13,315 nucleotides of DNA, taken from positions 1 through 13,315 of the forward strand of contig CALRIB010000016.1 of the NCBI GenBank assembly GCA_943359705.1, given 5' to 3'. Of the stretch, positions 1 to 6,973 are shown in pieces; position 1 is the first letter of the stretch; each line of letters begins with the position of its first letter. Made by a program: the position numbers and the translations under genes. Source of the DNA: Candidatus Nomurabacteria bacterium (GTDB lineage: Bacteria > Patescibacteriota > Minisyncoccia > Phycocordibacterales > UBA2100). The notes beneath the pieces were generated by a model, which worked only from the letters and a program-made list of their open reading frames with translations, had not been told where the DNA came from and did not search any database.

Positions 1-224
1 GCCCGGGAGAGACGACCGCGGAATACCTCGGCAACATCATCACGCGCATCACGCTCGTCGGGGCGCTCTTCCTCGGCATCCTTGCGGTCTTACCGATCAT
101 TTTGCAGGGCATCACCGGCATCACCGCACTCACCATCGGCGGCACCGCACTCCTCATCGTCGTTTCGGTCGTACTTGATGTCGTGAAAAAGATTGACGCG
201 CAGACCTCGATACGCGAATATTAG
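1..224 (+). CDS. secY: Protein translocase subunit SecY, C-terminal end (partial)
   Basis: Reading from base 3, 73 codons end in TAG at 222-224; the 5' part lies outside the window. SecY is the pore-forming subunit of the SecYEG translocon in the cytoplasmic membrane. The visible part starts with PGETTAEYLGNIITRITLVG, matching the usual segment before transmembrane helix 9, and continues with two hydrophobic stretches (about residues 19-40 and 44-60). It ends in a GGTALLIVVSVVLD...KKIDAQ stretch, the typical SecY C-terminus. The gene is followed 7 bp later by a guanylate kinase gene and then adk and map, the usual companions of secY at the end of the ribosomal protein operon. Identification rests on recognised C-terminal motifs only. 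Confidence 0.9.
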   Translation, partial: PGETTAEYLGNIITRITLVGALFLGILAVLPIILQGITGITALTIGGTALLIVVSVVLDVVKKIDAQTSIREY

Positions 225-231
225 CCCCATT

Positions 232-816
232 ATGGCGCGCGATGTTGTTGTGATAGCCGGACCGACCGGCAGCGGCGAAACTACCATCACCAACGAGATC
301 GTGAGCCTCTTCCCGACGCGCATCAGGAGGCTTGTGACTGCGACGACTCGTCCGCCTCGCAGCGGCGAGAAGAACGGTCTCGACTACTACTTTTTCAGCA
401 AAGAAGAATTCGAGGAGGAGAAAGCGGCGGGGAATATTCCTGAGTCGACCTACATCGAGAATCGCGACACATACTACGGCACCTACGCTCCCGACTTGGA
501 GCGAAAGATACGCGAGGGATACATTGTGGTCATCAATCCCGATATCGTCGGCGCGCGCTACTACAAAGAAAAGTACAACGCAGCCTGCATTTTTATCGCT
601 CCGGAGAGTATCGACTCGCTCGAGCACCGTATCCGCGAGCGCAATCCTGAACTTTCAAACGAGGAAATTGCGAAGCGACGAGCCAATGCGGAGGCGGAGA
701 TAAAGAATGAGCAATCCTTTTATGATTACACGGTCGTGAACGCCGACGGGAAATTAAAACAAGCGGTGGATGAAATCGTGGCCATTCTCAAGAAAGAGGG
801 ATACAATCTTGAATAA
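232..816 (+). CDS. gmk: Guanylate kinase with a substituted P-loop lysine
   Basis: Guanylate kinase (GMP + ATP to GDP + ADP), cytosolic, 194 residues, near the family's usual 190-210. The start at 232 is preferred: the next in-frame upstream start is a TTG inside secY, and the protein homology begins with MARDVVVIAGPTGSG. GMP-binding features are visible: TTRPPRSGE (38-46), Glu71, and YYGT (81-84). The Arg-rich LID-like region is RIRERNPELSNEEIAKRR (133-150), followed by the usual YDYTVVN near the C-terminus. The oddity is the Walker A loop at 10-18, GPTGSGETT: the position of the catalytic, phosphate-binding Lys is Glu16 (codon GAA). Everything else looks intact, so this is either a lineage-specific variant, a weak or inactive enzyme, or a one-base error (AAA to GAA). 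It lies in an apparent operon with secY, adk and map. Confidence 0.88.
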   Translation: MARDVVVIAGPTGSGETTITNEIVSLFPTRIRRLVTATTRPPRSGEKNGLDYYFFSKEEFEEEKAAGNIPESTYIENRDTYYGTYAPDLERKIREGYIVVINPDIVGARYYKEKYNAACIFIAPESIDSLEHRIRERNPELSNEEIAKRRANAEAEIKNEQSFYDYTVVNADGKLKQAVDEIVAILKKEGYNLE

Positions 817-817
817 T

Positions 818-1405
818 ATGAATCCGATTACCGTTCTCTTTTTCGGGCCCCAGGGCGCAGGCAAGGGCACCCAGGTGAAACTCTTGATCGAGGAATTACA
901 GAAGCGTTCTCCTCGCGGCGTTATTCATATTGATATGGGTCAGCTCTTGCGCGATATGATTGCGCGCGGCGGTTACACGGCCGAGCTCACCAACGAGATC
1001 GTGGGAGTGGGGAAGCGTATGCCGGATTTTATGCCCATCTATCTCACGACTGACGCCATTGTGCGGAAGTTCTCCGGAGAAGAACACATCATTGCCGACG
1101 GTCTCGCTCGCGGACCCGACCAGACGCGCGGTTGGGATGACGCGATGGTGTTCTATAAGCGACCCGACTACCAAATTATCGCGCTCGAACTATCCGAAGC
1201 GGACAGCATCAAGCGCCTGCTTGCGCGAGGGAGAAGCGACGACACCGAGGACGCTATCAAGAAGCGCCTCTCCTGGCACAAGGCGGAAGTCGAGCCGCAG
1301 CTCGAATACATGCAAAGTCAGGGTCGGACCATCCACCGCGTGGACGGCGCACGCGATATTCAAGTCATACACGAAGACATTAAGAAGCGTCTCGGACTGA
1401 CATGA
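818..1405 (+). CDS. adk: Adenylate kinase
   Basis: Adenylate kinase (AMP + ATP to 2 ADP), cytosolic, 195 residues. The start at 818 is 1 base after the gmk stop; the alternative ATG at 770 lies inside gmk and would add 16 unrelated residues. The intact P-loop is GPQGAGKGT (10-18, Lys16). The AMP-binding region has HIDMGQLLRDMI (37-48), and the equivalent of the family's DGFPR..Q signature is DGLARGPDQ (94-102), a divergent version. The LID is the short form without zinc-binding cysteines, and ARGRSDDTEDAIKKRL (136-151) supplies the catalytic arginines. The stop codon overlaps the map start by four bases (ATGA), implying translational coupling. The divergent core motif could mean altered kinetics, but the family assignment is secure. 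Confidence 0.92.
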   Translation: MNPITVLFFGPQGAGKGTQVKLLIEELQKRSPRGVIHIDMGQLLRDMIARGGYTAELTNEIVGVGKRMPDFMPIYLTTDAIVRKFSGEEHIIADGLARGPDQTRGWDDAMVFYKRPDYQIIALELSEADSIKRLLARGRSDDTEDAIKKRLSWHKAEVEPQLEYMQSQGRTIHRVDGARDIQVIHEDIKKRLGLT

Positions 1406-2169
1406 TAGCGAAGACCAAAGAAGAACTCGAAATTTTGCGCGAAGGAGGGCGCCGACTCGCGCGCCATGTGCGCGAGCTCTCAAAAATGCTAAAGCCCGGT
1501 ATGACCGGGGTTGAACTCGAAAAAGCCGCACGCGAAATGGTGGCCAAAGACGGCGACGAGCTGGCCTTTTACAACTACAAGACGAAGCGCGACACACACG
1601 GTTATCCGTCCGGCCTTTGCTTGTCGGTCAACGATGTCATCGTACATTCTCCGGCCGGTCAGAATGGTGTCGTTATCGCAGAAGGGGATGTCGTATGTCT
1701 CGACTTCGGCATCAAGCACCGCGGACTTTTTACCGACCACGCAGCTACTGTCATCGCAGGCAAACCGCAGAATGAAGCCGACGAGATGCTCGTGAAAGGC
1801 ACGTACGAAGCGCTTGCTGCGGGGATTGCCGAGGCGATAATCGGCAACACGACCGGCGATATCGGCTATGCAGTCGAGCAGGTTGCCGACAAATATCATT
1901 TCGGCTATCCGCGCAATCTCTCCGGTCACGGTGTCGGCAAGGCAGTGCACGAAGAGCCGCATGTGCCGAATTTCGGCGAGCCGGGACGAGGAGAAAAGTT
2001 AGTCGAAGGCCTGGTCATCGCCATCGAGCCGATGATGACGCTCGGAAGTGGCGAACTTTTTATCGACAAAGACGGTCACTCCTATCGCACCAAAGACGGT
2101 TCTCGCTCCGCTCACGCCGAGTGTACGGTGCTCGTCACGAAAAAAGGTCCTGAGATTTTGACAAAATAA
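1402..2169 (+). CDS. map: Methionine aminopeptidase, type I
   Basis: Removes the N-terminal methionine from nascent proteins; cytosolic, 255 residues, typical of bacterial type Ia enzymes without an N-terminal extension. All five metal ligands can be placed: Asp101 (VVCLDFG), Asp112 (FTDHAAT), His176 (SGHGVGK), Glu209 (AIEPMM) and Glu240 (SAHAECTV). The substrate-binding histidines are also present: His82 in the IVHSPA segment and His183 in AVHEEPHV. The ATG overlaps the adk stop by 4 bp, so it is probably translationally coupled. It ends the operon; infA and the 30S genes that often follow map are not found here, and purD comes next with its own promoter-like sequence. Confidence 0.96.
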   Translation: MIAKTKEELEILREGGRRLARHVRELSKMLKPGMTGVELEKAAREMVAKDGDELAFYNYKTKRDTHGYPSGLCLSVNDVIVHSPAGQNGVVIAEGDVVCLDFGIKHRGLFTDHAATVIAGKPQNEADEMLVKGTYEALAAGIAEAIIGNTTGDIGYAVEQVADKYHFGYPRNLSGHGVGKAVHEEPHVPNFGEPGRGEKLVEGLVIAIEPMMTLGSGELFIDKDGHSYRTKDGSRSAHAECTVLVTKKGPEILTK

Positions 2170-2174
2170 TAGAG

Positions 2175-2180
2175 TACACT
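2175..2180 (+). promoter_or_regulatory. Possible -10 box of a leaderless purD transcript
   Basis: TACACT lies 6 bases before the purD ATG at 2187, with no Shine-Dalgarno sequence between. It fits a -10 box with transcription starting at or very near the ATG, as seen before several other genes in the window. A perfect TTGACA at 2158-2163 is only 11 bp upstream, too close to act as its -35. This is the weakest of the set because no TG extension is present. Confidence 0.4.
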
Positions 2181-2186
2181 GTCGGC

Positions 2187-3461
2187 ATGAATGTCGACGT
2201 TCTCTTAGTTGGCGGAGGAGGGAGAGAGCACGCGCTCGCGTGGAAATTGAAGCAATCGCCTCGAATCGGGAAGCTGTATATTGCGCCGGGTAACGGCGGC
2301 ACGCAGAATTTGGGCGAGAATGTGCCCATCGGCGTGATGGAATTCGAGAAATTGGCTGATTTCGCGACAGAGAAAAAGGTACATCTTACGATAGTCGGTC
2401 CCGATGACCCGTTCGTCGGCGGCATCGTCGATGTATTCAAACAACGCGGATTGCGCGTATGGGGACCGAGCAAGGCAGCCGCGCAAATAGAGGGCTCAAA
2501 AGCGTTCTCGAAACAGCTGATGCGTGATGCGGGCATTCCGACCGCTGATTTTTCAGTGTTCACCAACTATGACGAGGCGTTTCGCTATGTGCAGGACAAG
2601 GGAGTACCCATCGTCATCAAGGCGAGCGGGCTCGCGCTCGGGAAAGGTGTCTACGTCTGCCAGACACTCGAAGAAGCAGCGCAAGCGCTCAAGGAGATGA
2701 TGCTCGACCGTATTTTTAAGGATTCGGGCACACAGGTGGTCATTGAGGAATTTTTGGATGGGCCGGAAATTTCTATTCATGCGATTTCAGACGGCAGGAC
2801 ATACAAACTGTTTCCTCCCACCCAAGACCACAAACGCGCGCTTGACGGAGATGCGGGGAAAAATACCGGCGGGATGGGTGTTATCGGCCCGCTTCCGTTT
2901 GTCAGCGACGCACAAATGAGCGATATCGACGATCGTATTGTGAAGACGACGTTCGATGCTTTGAACGCGAAGGGGATACAGTTCTCCGGCCTGCTCTATC
3001 CGGGTCTCAAAATGAGTTCGCGCGGGGTGAAAGTATTGGAATACAATGCGCGTTTCGGCGACCCTGAGACGCAGGTCTACATGCGTCTCCTGAAGACCGA
3101 TATCTTGGATATTTTTGAGGCGTGTGTTGACGGCACCCTGGAAAAGCAGCCCATCGAATGGAATTCCGGATTTGCGGCGAACATCGTACTGGCCTCAGGC
3201 GGATACCCCGACGAGTACAAAAAAGGATTGCCCATCACCGGCATTGAGGATGCCGAAAAAGTACCCGGCGTTATCGTATTTCACGCCGGCACCACCTTCG
3301 ACGGCGCCCTCAAAACCTCCGGCGGACGCGTACTCGGCGTCTCTGCGGTAGGTACGACGCTGAAAGAAGCCCTCGACCGAGCATATGAAGCCGTCGCTAA
3401 AATCCATTTCGAGGGGATGCAGTTTCGCCGCGATATCGGTGCCAAAGCGCTCGCCGCTTGA
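2187..3461 (+). CDS. purD: Phosphoribosylamine--glycine ligase (GAR synthetase)
   Basis: Second step of de novo purine synthesis: 5-phosphoribosylamine + glycine + ATP to GAR. It has 424 residues, the family's usual size. The N-terminal domain shows LLVGGGGREHALAWKL (6-21), APGNGGT (33-39) and GPDDPFVGG (71-79). The ATP-grasp domain shows IKASGLALGKGV (144-155), IEEFLDGPEISIHA (186-199), QDHKR (213-217), NTGGMG (227-232) and EYNARFGDPETQ (285-296), which carries the metal-binding Glu and Asn. The C-terminal domain ends with FRRDIGAKAL. All hallmark residues look intact, so it should be functional. No other purine biosynthesis gene lies nearby, which is unusual because pur genes usually cluster; it may be part of a scattered pathway or a remnant with another use. 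Confidence 0.96.
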   Translation: MNVDVLLVGGGGREHALAWKLKQSPRIGKLYIAPGNGGTQNLGENVPIGVMEFEKLADFATEKKVHLTIVGPDDPFVGGIVDVFKQRGLRVWGPSKAAAQIEGSKAFSKQLMRDAGIPTADFSVFTNYDEAFRYVQDKGVPIVIKASGLALGKGVYVCQTLEEAAQALKEMMLDRIFKDSGTQVVIEEFLDGPEISIHAISDGRTYKLFPPTQDHKRALDGDAGKNTGGMGVIGPLPFVSDAQMSDIDDRIVKTTFDALNAKGIQFSGLLYPGLKMSSRGVKVLEYNARFGDPETQVYMRLLKTDILDIFEACVDGTLEKQPIEWNSGFAANIVLASGGYPDEYKKGLPITGIEDAEKVPGVIVFHAGTTFDGALKTSGGRVLGVSAVGTTLKEALDRAYEAVAKIHFEGMQFRRDIGAKALAA

Positions 3462-3486
3462 CCCCCTAAGGTTTCCAGAATATTGT
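3458..3486 (+). promoter_or_regulatory. Promoter with -35 and -10 boxes for the 140-residue gene
   Basis: TTGACC (3458-3463) and TATTGT (3481-3486) are separated by exactly 17 bp, the standard spacing for a housekeeping sigma factor. Transcription would start near 3493, giving a leader of about 28 bases. The -35 box overlaps the purD stop codon. This is the only promoter in the window where I see both boxes at ideal spacing. Confidence 0.55.
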
Positions 3487-3507
3487 CTCGTAACGTCATT
3501 GCAACAG

Positions 3508-3513
3508 AAGGAG
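3508..3513 (+). promoter_or_regulatory. Shine-Dalgarno site AAGGAG
   Basis: AAGGAG lies 7 bases before the ATG at 3521, a textbook ribosome binding site that fixes the start. Several other transcription units here have no Shine-Dalgarno site. Confidence 0.8.
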
Positions 3514-3520
3514 TCGACCA

Positions 3521-3943
3521 ATGACAGAGGCAAGGCATGTTCTTATCGTACCGGGCGCCCTCGGGGTGCACGAATATCATGCAACGGACGGTGTAACGTC
3601 CGCCAACGAACAACATCTCGCGCTGGAGGGGATGCCAGCCGAGCGATGGCTCGACCATACGCATTACGGCTCGATCGTCGTCCGAAAAGTCCCGAAGGGA
3701 TTCCGGACTTTCGTTGTCCGTGCTGCGCACCGTGCACACATCACAAACGTGAATCTGAGCGGATGGCGTGAACAGCACTTCCCGGTGTTCGCGTTCGAAC
3801 AGTTCGGGGAATTCCCACCCTCGGTTTTGTTCACAACAGCTGACCGGGTAGACGTTCTCCGCGAAGTGTGCGGAGCGCAGTTCGATACGCTGTTCGAAGT
3901 CAGGCAAGTTCCCGATGTGCGCGTGACGGGTTTCAAACCATAG
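3521..3943 (+). CDS. Hypothetical protein, 140 residues, in a self-contained transcription unit
   Basis: I do not recognise this protein. It is 140 residues, soluble by appearance, with no signal peptide, membrane segment or clear catalytic motif. It is rich in His, Arg, Phe and Val, and has a hydrophobic start (HVLIVPGALGV, 6-16) and alternating beta-like segments such as SIVVRKV, FRTFVVRAAH and PSVLFTT. It contains one Cys (in EVCGAQF). The start is fixed by AAGGAG 7 bases upstream. The gene is flanked by a canonical promoter and a strong terminator, so it forms an isolated cassette between purD and the ATPase gene. The good ribosome binding site supports a real gene. Its expression signals differ from the neighbours', which may hint at acquisition. 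Confidence 0.75.
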   Translation: MTEARHVLIVPGALGVHEYHATDGVTSANEQHLALEGMPAERWLDHTHYGSIVVRKVPKGFRTFVVRAAHRAHITNVNLSGWREQHFPVFAFEQFGEFPPSVLFTTADRVDVLREVCGAQFDTLFEVRQVPDVRVTGFKP

Positions 3944-4003
3944 CCGCCTAGGAGGAGCAGATGAAGTCTACGACTTCGCGCCTCCGGGCGGCTCTTTCCT
4001 TTT
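3942..4003 (+). terminator. Double-hairpin intrinsic terminator
   Basis: AGCCGCC (3942-3948) pairs with GGCGGCT (3987-3993), GGAGG (3951-3955) with CCTCC (3981-3985), and a nested GAAGTC-TAC-GACTTC hairpin sits at 3963-3977. The stem is followed by CTTTCCTTTT (3994-4003). It overlaps the TAG of the 140-residue gene, so it ends that gene and insulates the ATPase promoter just 6 bases downstream. Confidence 0.8.
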
Positions 4004-4009
4004 GTGCGC

Positions 4010-4015
4010 TATAAT
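4010..4015 (+). promoter_or_regulatory. -10 box TATAAT of a probably leaderless ATPase mRNA
   Basis: A perfect TATAAT ends 10 bases before the ATG at 4026, so transcription should start only a few bases before or at the start codon. No -35 is evident 17 bp upstream because the preceding terminator occupies that position. An AAAGGA at 4035-4040 touches the next in-frame ATG (4041) and is too close to serve as a Shine-Dalgarno site. Confidence 0.6.
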
Positions 4016-4025
4016 TTCAATTGAT

Positions 4026-6962
4026 ATGCCGGTCAAAGGAATGGCTGAACGGATCGAAGTGCGCCCGACTGCGGCGGCCATTGCCCCTGCGGCGGAAAAA
4101 TTTAAGTCGCCCGAGGATGAATTGAATTATTTGCGCGCGCAGGTGAAAGAAAAAGAGGCGCAAATAGAGGCGGCACCGAACCGCTTTGAGAGTGAACGCA
4201 TCGCAAAGCGGGAGATTGCCGTCTACCACGAGGTGCCCGCCGCCACTATTTTGCACGAAGCGTACGTGATGCCCGAACACGAGAGTATTCGTCACAAACT
4301 GCGCCTCGAGCCCGAGACCCACGATGCGCAAATGGACGGTCTTTTGCAGATAGTGCAGGAGCGTGGGATTAAAAACGCGCTTGCGGTATGCGCGAAGATG
4401 AAGAATCCGCATTTGCAGGACGATTTCCACCGCATGCTGACGCGCTATATCGCCGAAGGTTTGCCTGAGACGGGCGGCGCACCCTCGGCAAAAATCCGTC
4501 GTGCCCTCGATCTCGTGCTTTTCACCATAGATCCGCAGGCGTTCGGCGAAGATTCGACACGCAGTCGCGATCAGTACCGGCTCGAGATGGTGCTCTCGTC
4601 CTCCGAGCAGGTCTATCAGGGGCTTCTCTCGCTCATCGATCCGCACGAAGGTTTTTCTCTTGAAATAGCGGTACCACAAGGGACCGAATCGGCAACGTTA
4701 TATCTGGCGGTACCTCGTAAAAAAAAGGATTTAGCAGAGCGGCTCATCGCCTCCGTCTTTCCCAATTCACGTATAGAGGAGCAGCGAGGCGACTACAACG
4801 TGTTCAGCTACGAGGGCGAATACGCCGCAGCCTATGCGAAGCAGGCGGACAACCCGGCGTTTCCTTTGAAGACACCTGAAATGTTTGAGCAAGATCCGCT
4901 GAATCTAGTGCTTGCAGCGTTCGCCAAGATTGCAAAGCACGGCGAAGGAGCTGCGCTCCAGATACTTGTCTCGACCGAAGGGGATAGGTACAACCACCAC
5001 TACAAAAAAATGATACGGCGCCTTGAGAAAGGCAAGTCGCTTCACCGTGCACTTTCCGTTCCCGAGAGCGCGATCGGCGAAGCACTCTACGACATGGGGC
5101 ACATGATGCTAAAGTCGAAAAAACAGGTCGAGGACGAGCAGCAACGGCAGTACAGACGAAATGCCGATAAAGTGGTGAGCGAAGAGATAGAGCGGAAAAT
5201 AAAAAGCCGCGTCGGACCCGCGATCATACGTCTCGTTGCCTCAGCTCCCACCAAGGAGCGCGCGGAAGATATTCTCACCAACCTCATCGCACCGTTCAAC
5301 CAGTTCGACGACCCGAGAGGTAACAGGCTTATTTTTAAGCGTGTCTCCAACTGGAACATCAATGGCTTTATACGCGACTTTACCTTCCGTATATTCGACT
5401 CGGCCTACGCGATGCCGCTCTCGCTCGCGGAGATTACGTCTATGTTCCACTTCACTGCCGAGCGCGTCCATTCCTCGCGCGAACTCAAGCGCAGCTTCGT
5501 CAAGCAAGCGCCCGCACCGGTGGAAATGCCGGGAGAAGGCATCGTACTTGGTGTCAATCGTTATGGTGCCGAAGAGAGAGAAGTGCGCTTCGGTGTAGCC
5601 GACCGCATGCGCCACGCCTATGTCATCGGACAGACCGGTACGGGAAAGACCGGGCTTTTGAAGAATATGATAATCCAGGACATCAAGAATGGCGACGGTG
5701 TCGCCTTCATCGACCCGCACGGCAACGATATCGAGGACATTCTCGCTGCGATACCGCCGGAGCGCCTGAAAGACGTCATCTACTTTGATCCCGCATACAC
5801 CGACCGGCCGATGGGTCTCAACATGCTCGAATATGACCGTACGAAACCGGAAATGAAAACCTTCGTCGTCGATGAGGTGTACGGTATTTTCCGCAAACTC
5901 TACGCCGACGTACCCGAGGCGTTCGGCCCGATGTTTGAACAGTACTACCGCAACGCAGTGCAGCTCGTGATCGAAGACCCCGACTCCGGCAGCACCTTTG
6001 TGGAAATCCCGCGCGTCTTTGCCGACACTGCCTTCCGTAATTTGAAACTCTCGCGCTGCAAAAACCCCATCATCGTGCAATTTTGGCGCAAGATCGCCGA
6101 GCAAGCGCAGGGCGATCCGAGTCTTGAGAACGTCGCACCGTACATCACTTCGAAGTTTGATGTCTTCCTTACCAACGACATTATGCGTCCGATCGTGTCG
6201 CAGGAAAAATCCGCGTTCGATTTCCGCGAAATAATGGACAGCAAGAAGATTTTCCTCGCCAACCTCTCCAAAGGCCGCCTCGGCGAGCGCAACACCTCGC
6301 TGCTCGGCCTTATTCTCGTTTCCAAATTCCTCCAAGCCGCGTTCTCGCGCGTCGACAAAAAGGGCGACTTACCTGTCTTCTACCTCTACATCGACGAATT
6401 CCAGAACTTCGCGACGCCCTCCATCGGCACCATTCTCTCCGAAGCCCGAAAATACAAACTCTCGCTCATCATCGCGCACCAGTTCATCGCGCAGCTCGAC
6501 GAAAAGATTCGAGACGCGGTCGTGGGCAACGTCGGCACGAAAGCGTCGTTCCGCGTCGGTGCCACCGATGCTGAATTCCTCGCAAAGCAGTTCGAGCCGA
6601 CGTTTAGCAAACAAGATCTCGAAAACCTTCCCAATCGTCATGCGGTCTGTGCGCTTCTCGTGAACGGCGTGCCCGCCAGGCCGTTCTCGCTCCAGACGCA
6701 AAACCTCCCGCCCTTCGACTTTAGCCAGACACCCGCCGTCAAAGAACTCTCGTACCGTACCTACGGTCGCGATAGGGGAGAAGTCGAAGCGGAAATGCAA
6801 AAAAAATTCGACGCGAGCTATGGCGCACCGAAAGCCGACCCGTTTGCCGCATTCGGTGACCTCCCGCCGCTTCCTCCGATGCCGCCCATGCCATCCATGT
6901 CTGCGCCAACCCCGGACGCTCCCGCAACCGCTACTCCTGACTCCAACTCCGTATATCAATAG
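4026..6962 (+). CDS. TraD/VirB4-like P-loop ATPase (type IV secretion/HerA superfamily)
   Basis: A 978-residue DNA-pump or secretion-type ATPase. The N-terminal half (about 1-500) has a charged, helix-prone start (SPEDELNYLRAQVKEKEAQ near 28-46) and no obvious membrane helix. The motor domain follows: Walker A GQTGTGKTGL at 535-544 (Lys541), Walker B-like VAFIDPHGND shortly after, and a second acidic motif YLYIDEFQNFAT (Asp790-Glu791) preceding SLIIAHQFIAQL. These resemble the TraG/TraD coupling and VirB4 ATPases in the FtsK-HerA superfamily. The C-terminus is Pro-rich (LPPLPPMPPMPSM). The start at 4026 is chosen because a TTG at 4002 would overlap the -10 box; ATG 4041 is possible. In Patescibacteria such ATPases are often linked to pili or DNA uptake, but no pilus gene is seen here. 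The substrate is unknown. It is followed 11 bp later by an unrecognised gene, probably in the same operon. Confidence 0.85.
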   Translation: MPVKGMAERIEVRPTAAAIAPAAEKFKSPEDELNYLRAQVKEKEAQIEAAPNRFESERIAKREIAVYHEVPAATILHEAYVMPEHESIRHKLRLEPETHDAQMDGLLQIVQERGIKNALAVCAKMKNPHLQDDFHRMLTRYIAEGLPETGGAPSAKIRRALDLVLFTIDPQAFGEDSTRSRDQYRLEMVLSSSEQVYQGLLSLIDPHEGFSLEIAVPQGTESATLYLAVPRKKKDLAERLIASVFPNSRIEEQRGDYNVFSYEGEYAAAYAKQADNPAFPLKTPEMFEQDPLNLVLAAFAKIAKHGEGAALQILVSTEGDRYNHHYKKMIRRLEKGKSLHRALSVPESAIGEALYDMGHMMLKSKKQVEDEQQRQYRRNADKVVSEEIERKIKSRVGPAIIRLVASAPTKERAEDILTNLIAPFNQFDDPRGNRLIFKRVSNWNINGFIRDFTFRIFDSAYAMPLSLAEITSMFHFTAERVHSSRELKRSFVKQAPAPVEMPGEGIVLGVNRYGAEEREVRFGVADRMRHAYVIGQTGTGKTGLLKNMIIQDIKNGDGVAFIDPHGNDIEDILAAIPPERLKDVIYFDPAYTDRPMGLNMLEYDRTKPEMKTFVVDEVYGIFRKLYADVPEAFGPMFEQYYRNAVQLVIEDPDSGSTFVEIPRVFADTAFRNLKLSRCKNPIIVQFWRKIAEQAQGDPSLENVAPYITSKFDVFLTNDIMRPIVSQEKSAFDFREIMDSKKIFLANLSKGRLGERNTSLLGLILVSKFLQAAFSRVDKKGDLPVFYLYIDEFQNFATPSIGTILSEARKYKLSLIIAHQFIAQLDEKIRDAVVGNVGTKASFRVGATDAEFLAKQFEPTFSKQDLENLPNRHAVCALLVNGVPARPFSLQTQNLPPFDFSQTPAVKELSYRTYGRDRGEVEAEMQKKFDASYGAPKADPFAAFGDLPPLPPMPPMPSMSAPTPDAPATATPDSNSVYQ

Positions 6963-6973
6963 TCGTTCCTGTT

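Noticed and set aside
193..231. TTG at 193 as an upstream start for guanylate kinase
   Set aside because: It lies inside secY and adds 13 residues with no family similarity; ATG at 232 gives a normal N-terminus.
770..817. ATG at 770 as the start of adenylate kinase
   Set aside because: It lies within gmk in another frame and adds 16 unrelated residues; ATG at 818 directly precedes the beta strand and P-loop.
2158..2163. Perfect TTGACA before purD as a -35 box
   Set aside because: The candidate -10 (TACACT) is only 11 bp downstream, and nothing resembling a -10 lies at 16-18 bp. It is also within the map coding end.
4002..4025. TTG at 4002 as the ATPase start
   Set aside because: It overlaps the TATAAT box and the terminator T run, so it would not be transcribed in frame from this promoter.
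5241..6335. Long minus-strand open frame (364 codons) opposite the ATPase gene
   Set aside because: It is fully antisense to a gene with clear Walker motifs and shows no recognisable protein features; such frames are common opposite GC-rich codons.
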